Of a DNA stretch of 22,896 nucleotides, positions 20,301 through 22,896 are shown one piece after another. Origin of the DNA: Clostridiales bacterium. GTDB taxonomy: Bacteria; Bacillota; Clostridia; Oscillospirales; Oscillospiraceae. The notes beneath the pieces are model-generated. The model did no database searches and was not told where the DNA came from. It saw only the letters and a list, made by a program, of their open reading frames with translations. The position numbers were made by a program, and so were the translations under genes. The stretch covers positions 1-22,896 of the forward strand of contig VSNB01000013.1 in the NCBI GenBank assembly GCA_009774055.1, given 5' to 3'. Numbering within the stretch: the stretch's first letter is position 1; each line of letters begins with the position of its first letter.

Positions 20301-22896
20301 AATTCCTCCAGCCACACTTCCGCAAACGCGATGGTAAACTTGGGAACACTGTGACCATTCTCAACAGAGCGGTCGCCAAAGTCTACCGGGTCAGGGAATA
20401 TACTGTTCCCCAGGGTATCAGCCACATCGTGGATGCGGAAGAAATAGGTATCGCCACTGTTCAAATTCAGCGCTTCATCGGGGAAGGTAATCTGAAGCTC
20501 CCGGTTGGTTCCACGGGTCACTTCCACCTTCGTGTAATCGATCACCCAATCCTTGCTGGTATCATTGGGGTCTACCTTGGCCTTTGCGATCTCCTCCCTC
20601 GTCCCGTCGATCCTGTAGAAGGTGATGCTGTCGCTGAGGGCCGTAACAAAGTTGACCATCGCCTGGATAGGATCAGACGAGCTCTTGGTTTCATTGTAAA
20701 GGGTTTCAAAGTCCTTTCCAATAGAGACAGTGGAGCCAACGGTTTTGCTGAAAGACAGGGTAATGCCCGTATTTTCCATGGGGCTTGCGGGATTGCTGGA
20801 GGGCTTGCTGAAGCTCTGTGTGATGACCGGCCTGGAATCGTCCAGGGTATTAACCGTCATCTTCTCCACACGCAGGGAGTAGTTACCCGCCTTATCTTGA
20901 ATGACCAGATAGAGATCATAGGTCTTTTCCGCCTCAAGTCCGGAAATTTTGATCGCGCCATCCGTGTCGCCCTTGACACTTATCTTGCCAAATTTCAGCG
21001 CATTTGTACCAGACTGTACCTGCAGCTTTGCGTAAAGACTGTCCAGAGGCGCAGTACCAGTCTCGCCCGGTTCCGGCTTGGGATAGGCCGTGCCTTCCTC
21101 TACCAGCGCCCAGTACACCGTCGCGTCTTCATTGACACGGACAGTTACAGTGGCGCTTGTGGGCTGGAGGGCGCCGGTCTGCTGGGGATATCCCTGCAGG
21201 AAGTACGGCAGCGTCTCATCTGCAGTCGTAAAAGTCAGACTGGTAATCGCCGACTTGTTAACCCCGTTAGCGTCAACAAGCCACAGGTAGAGGACATAGG
21301 TTTCCTGTTCCTCCAAAGTCATATCGTTGACCTGGAAGGGAGACTCCGTATTCTTGAACACATCCTGTACGCCGTAGCCCAACGCACCGGAGACAGCGCC
21401 CGCCTTCAACTCGGCTTCCGTAGGCGCAGCAGCTCCCTTAGGCAGCAGGGCATAATAAAGCTTGCAGTCCTTGTTGGGCATAACAGTCACCTGACTGAAT
21501 GTCCGGGAGGTAGAGCTCATGTAAGGATACCCCTGACAGAAGGCAGGAACTGTGTTATCCGGCGTAGTAAAGGAAATTACCTTTACCGGGCTACGTTTTT
21601 CACGAGCGTCCACCAACACGGCAGAAAGGTAGTAGGAGCCATTGGGCGTCAGACCTCCAATCTTGGCCGTCGTCTCCTCGTTGCCCTTCGCCACCTTCAG
21701 CGAACCGTTGCTGACGGCAATATTGCCATAGGACGGGGGCTTGATCAAATCCTCCTCGCCCACGGAGCCATCGGTAATGGCGCTGACCGCCCAGTAGACG
21801 GTACCCGCCTTGTTGGTCATGAACACGGCGTCCAGGCCGGTGGGGATGATGTCCCGGGCCTCGGGGTAGCCGGCCAGAATCTGCGGCTCCTCGGAGGACT
21901 CCTGGGCGGCTACGCTGTCCATTTCCTCGCCGTTGATCTCGGCGGTGATGCCCGGGCGGATCTCGATCTCATCGGGCAGCATCTCCACCACGCAGCCGGG
22001 GGCGTTGACCACCAGCTTGCCCACGTCGCCCTCGCCGGTGACGGTGGTGGTGGTGTCCAGATTCAGCTCCTTGACCACGGTGTTGCGGTCGATGACCACG
22101 GCGGAGCCCTCGGCGGCCTCGTCCACCGTCAGCTTGGCCACGGTGCCGGAGGCGGCATGGACGGTGGAATTGGGGGTCTTGTTGACGACCTCCTCAATCC
22201 GGCCCGCCAGGGTCAGCACAGGGGGCTCCCAGTCCTCGGGCTCCTCGCCCTCGGGGTAGCTCTCCCCCTCCAGGGAGATATGGCGGAGGCCCATGCCGTC
22301 GGGGGTGTTGTCCTCGATGAAAGCGGTGGTACGCACGGTGGTGTGTCCGATCTCGGTGATGCCGTCGGCCTTGACGGAGACGGGGTTATCCTGGAGATTG
22401 TCCACCAGCAGCTCGTCTGCAATGACGTTGCGCAGCAGAATGCTGGCCCCGCCGCCCTCGCTGCTGCCGGTGCCGCTGGCGATGATGCGGCCCAGGACCG
22501 TCACGTTCTCCAGCTTCACGTCCCCCAGGCCCACGCCGCCGGTGACATACAGGTCGCCGCTGATAACGGTATCCCGCAGGGTCACGCCGGGGGAGGTGAT
22601 GGTCACGTTGCCGAAGGTGCCGCCCAGGGTGTAATCGCCGGGCTCCTGGAGGGGCGTGCCGATGAGGTTGGTCACCATGGCGGCCATTTCGCCCCAGCTG
22701 ACGTTGCGCTGGGGGCGGAAGGTACCGTCGTCATACCCGCTGACCAGGTAGTGCTCCAGTGATGACTTGACGGTGCCCTTGGCCCAGCTGCTGATCTGCC
22801 GGGCGTCGGCGAAGTCCAGCAGCTCCCCGGCGGACTCCTGGAGCATCATGTTGCGCCCCAGGATGGTAGCCGCCGTCTCCCGGGTCAGGGTGGACT
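17348..22896 (-). CDS. Giant SLH-anchored surface protein, 5' end outside the window
   Basis: The frame is open to the window edge. The first visible residues (STLTRETAATILGRN) are the end of an SLH domain, so the true start lies upstream; a Met at 22849 is internal. About 1848 residues are visible. In order: the end of one SLH domain and a second one (to about 22,660, with VSGYDDGTFRPQRNVSWGEM); a repetitive beta-helix-like region (about 22,660-21,910, with SPGVTLRDTVISGDLYVTGG); FN3-like repeats sharing a GYP start and a TFTT end (about 21,900-20,810); an SbsA-like Ig domain (about 20,810-20,320, with DTYFFRIHDVADTLGN); a long stretch of beta-rich extracellular sequence without a family I can name; and C-terminal BIG2-like domains (about 17,930-17,360). 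It ends in GIFNGIKKK. It is likely a main S-layer or surface-array component, with an N-terminal anchor opposite in polarity to its neighbour. GC content drops from about 21,700 onward in the direction of translation. Confidence 0.88.
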   Translation of the reverse strand, partial: STLTRETAATILGRNMMLQESAGELLDFADARQISSWAKGTVKSSLEHYLVSGYDDGTFRPQRNVSWGEMAAMVTNLIGTPLQEPGDYTLGGTFGNVTITSPGVTLRDTVISGDLYVTGGVGLGDVKLENVTVLGRIIASGTGSSEGGGASILLRNVIADELLVDNLQDNPVSVKADGITEIGHTTVRTTAFIEDNTPDGMGLRHISLEGESYPEGEEPEDWEPPVLTLAGRIEEVVNKTPNSTVHAASGTVAKLTVDEAAEGSAVVIDRNTVVKELNLDTTTTVTGEGDVGKLVVNAPGCVVEMLPDEIEIRPGITAEINGEEMDSVAAQESSEEPQILAGYPEARDIIPTGLDAVFMTNKAGTVYWAVSAITDGSVGEEDLIKPPSYGNIAVSNGSLKVAKGNEETTAKIGGLTPNGSYYLSAVLVDAREKRSPVKVISFTTPDNTVPAFCQGYPYMSSTSRTFSQVTVMPNKDCKLYYALLPKGAAAPTEAELKAGAVSGALGYGVQDVFKNTESPFQVNDMTLEEQETYVLYLWLVDANGVNKSAITSLTFTTADETLPYFLQGYPQQTGALQPTSATVTVRVNEDATVYWALVEEGTAYPKPEPGETGTAPLDSLYAKLQVQSGTNALKFGKISVKGDTDGAIKISGLEAEKTYDLYLVIQDKAGNYSLRVEKMTVNTLDDSRPVITQSFSKPSSNPASPMENTGITLSFSKTVGSTVSIGKDFETLYNETKSSSDPIQAMVNFVTALSDSITFYRIDGTREEIAKAKVDPNDTSKDWVIDYTKVEVTRGTNRELQITFPDEALNLNSGDTYFFRIHDVADTLGNSIFPDPVDFGDRSVENGHSVPKFTIAFAEVWLEEFVLTDMPKDPDNNNQEIEPDAVFRMIPAATHSVSDGRAYDLLLYTDETMAFDLYYRVVNRGGEVLTDKSWTNDDGKSFSYAMPNMSNKPMDASSGWVKLDNSQLVYASNGKMGVSLHKVFNSCSANQFPNINTLNDSGDVYYEFAIYTTKKGTLDNRDAWSDNINMDVYVVAGTATALNRLSLRDPRQISEDDLKSFVDAGISSNNGGASIGSPNGADGGKPLPLVLKFPNTQNPNFRNTHPQFSPEDTYVNIDINIEDVEKQCKVYYVIAPIGSITTEVATGKKDDGTYYQNADLLEGNKAGYAGPYVPLGGSPSDPNQVESANYKEWVTTPDKQYIWNGKEEYAAYPRVKADSFVYTGGSGVHTQLVEDLEPETDYFAYFVLEGDSKKPSKVYLYTFRTEALIKPKIRPASNGDGTVNVETHVESTGRYQVLAETSATELDWLLSRSFKSYAYSETDPAADGKWTPACYTADDFTVLDALSTPYVYKETYDQTTEAERENIHFPERGGKPEWYDGGYSIFDIYANSVARSKMYGLITNQRPGYGETVPSEIDWGEAGKMDADKKQDNTWWLDKEIDTKLDEKDDNSYVFLTYAVNVNTKVDASKEAEVASFNAMVYRRTTLDLPDFEEGTGFIKYGGAARTFSATITIRFDMNIYKPGVLPARPFELGELQPSQAGLAGGSAAVTEVTRDSFTIAFTDVPTGSYVIYGRGSFANRNGQTAPETLTISVKEENGKAFVEVTWSSDPVKSWRSNMIDSSSTGNTEDVKLSATTNNGKWSGSTGAGYTFVLDKDETTAGIQVEEPTGNALFSWESSNKNVAVINGSADGRNVSIAIKGAGEATITVTVTTAAGPQTQTVKIISSVSNQPKFTTGADTQASSMTGAGSNAYSITWERAAGKYPSGTIDLGLPANMANTVVTWEPKDGKCVKLSPSSGPKVTIQALSNGTATFTAKYGAGNSQVTITFTVTITGNDATGIFNGIKKK

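Noticed and set aside
17903..22762. A 1,619-codon open frame on the plus strand, antisense to the giant SLH gene
   Set aside because: It has no ribosome site, no domain pattern and low-complexity His/Gly/Val-rich stretches typical of a shadow frame. The minus-strand frame has SLH, FN3-like and BIG2 domains and continues past the window.
1..22896. CRISPR arrays, tRNA or rRNA genes, insertion sequences, prophage genes
   Set aside because: No regularly spaced repeats, no cloverleaf-like or rRNA segments, and no transposase, integrase or phage structural motifs were seen. The amidase has phage-like relatives but no phage neighbours.

Overview
The window looks like a chromosomal segment from a GC-rich, endospore-forming, Gram-positive gut clostridium. 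The Oscillospiraceae (Flavonifractor/Lawsonibacter/Pseudoflavonifractor-like) fit best. The evidence is a clear sporulation sigma factor (sigma-G), a YlmC/YmxH-type sporulation protein, a MurT/GatD-type cell-wall pair, strong AGGAGG ribosome sites, three sigma-A promoters of the form TTGxxx-N17-TATACT, and two very large SLH-anchored surface proteins. The family placement is inference from protein style and composition; no rRNA or tRNA is present.

Layout. Bases 85-1444 hold two adjacent broken genes: a GNAT acetyltransferase with one in-frame TGA, and a HAD phosphatase with a -1 frameshift at a run of seven C. Bases 1550-5632 read as one transcription unit: alpha/beta hydrolase, a divergent MurT-like ligase, a GatD-like partner that lacks both catalytic residues, and a zinc-ribbon/membrane/discoidin-like protein. 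A strong promoter at 5704-5732 then drives an NfeD-like membrane protein and a two-lobed GNAT-like protein, followed by a 51-residue conserved-looking small protein and a hairpin terminator.

Bases 7424-10642 are sporulation-flavoured. They hold an N-acetylmuramoyl-L-alanine amidase with SH3 domain, sigG behind a sigma-F-like promoter, a type I phosphodiesterase/alkaline phosphatase-fold protein, a YlmC/YmxH protein behind a sigma-E-like promoter, and a monocistronic DUF1858 protein. Bases 10715-13764 carry housekeeping genes: trmK overlapping a Nif3-like gene, a PPP-type metallophosphoesterase, and yebC with a strong terminator.

Bases 13847-22896 on the minus strand encode two giant secreted surface proteins. 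The upstream one (17348 to beyond the window edge) has its SLH anchor at the N-terminal end. The downstream one (13847-17275) has a signal peptide, Ig-like domains, six tandem repeats of an unrecognised beta-rich unit and three C-terminal SLH domains. A lower-GC block from about 16,130 to about 21,700 runs through the facing parts of both genes, while both SLH-encoding flanks are GC-rich. This looks like a mosaic surface-layer locus.

The items most worth a second look are the catalytically dead GatD-like protein paired with a divergent MurT, the mosaic SLH locus with its unrecognised repeat family, and two intergenic hairpin elements with a shared 20-base 5' arm.
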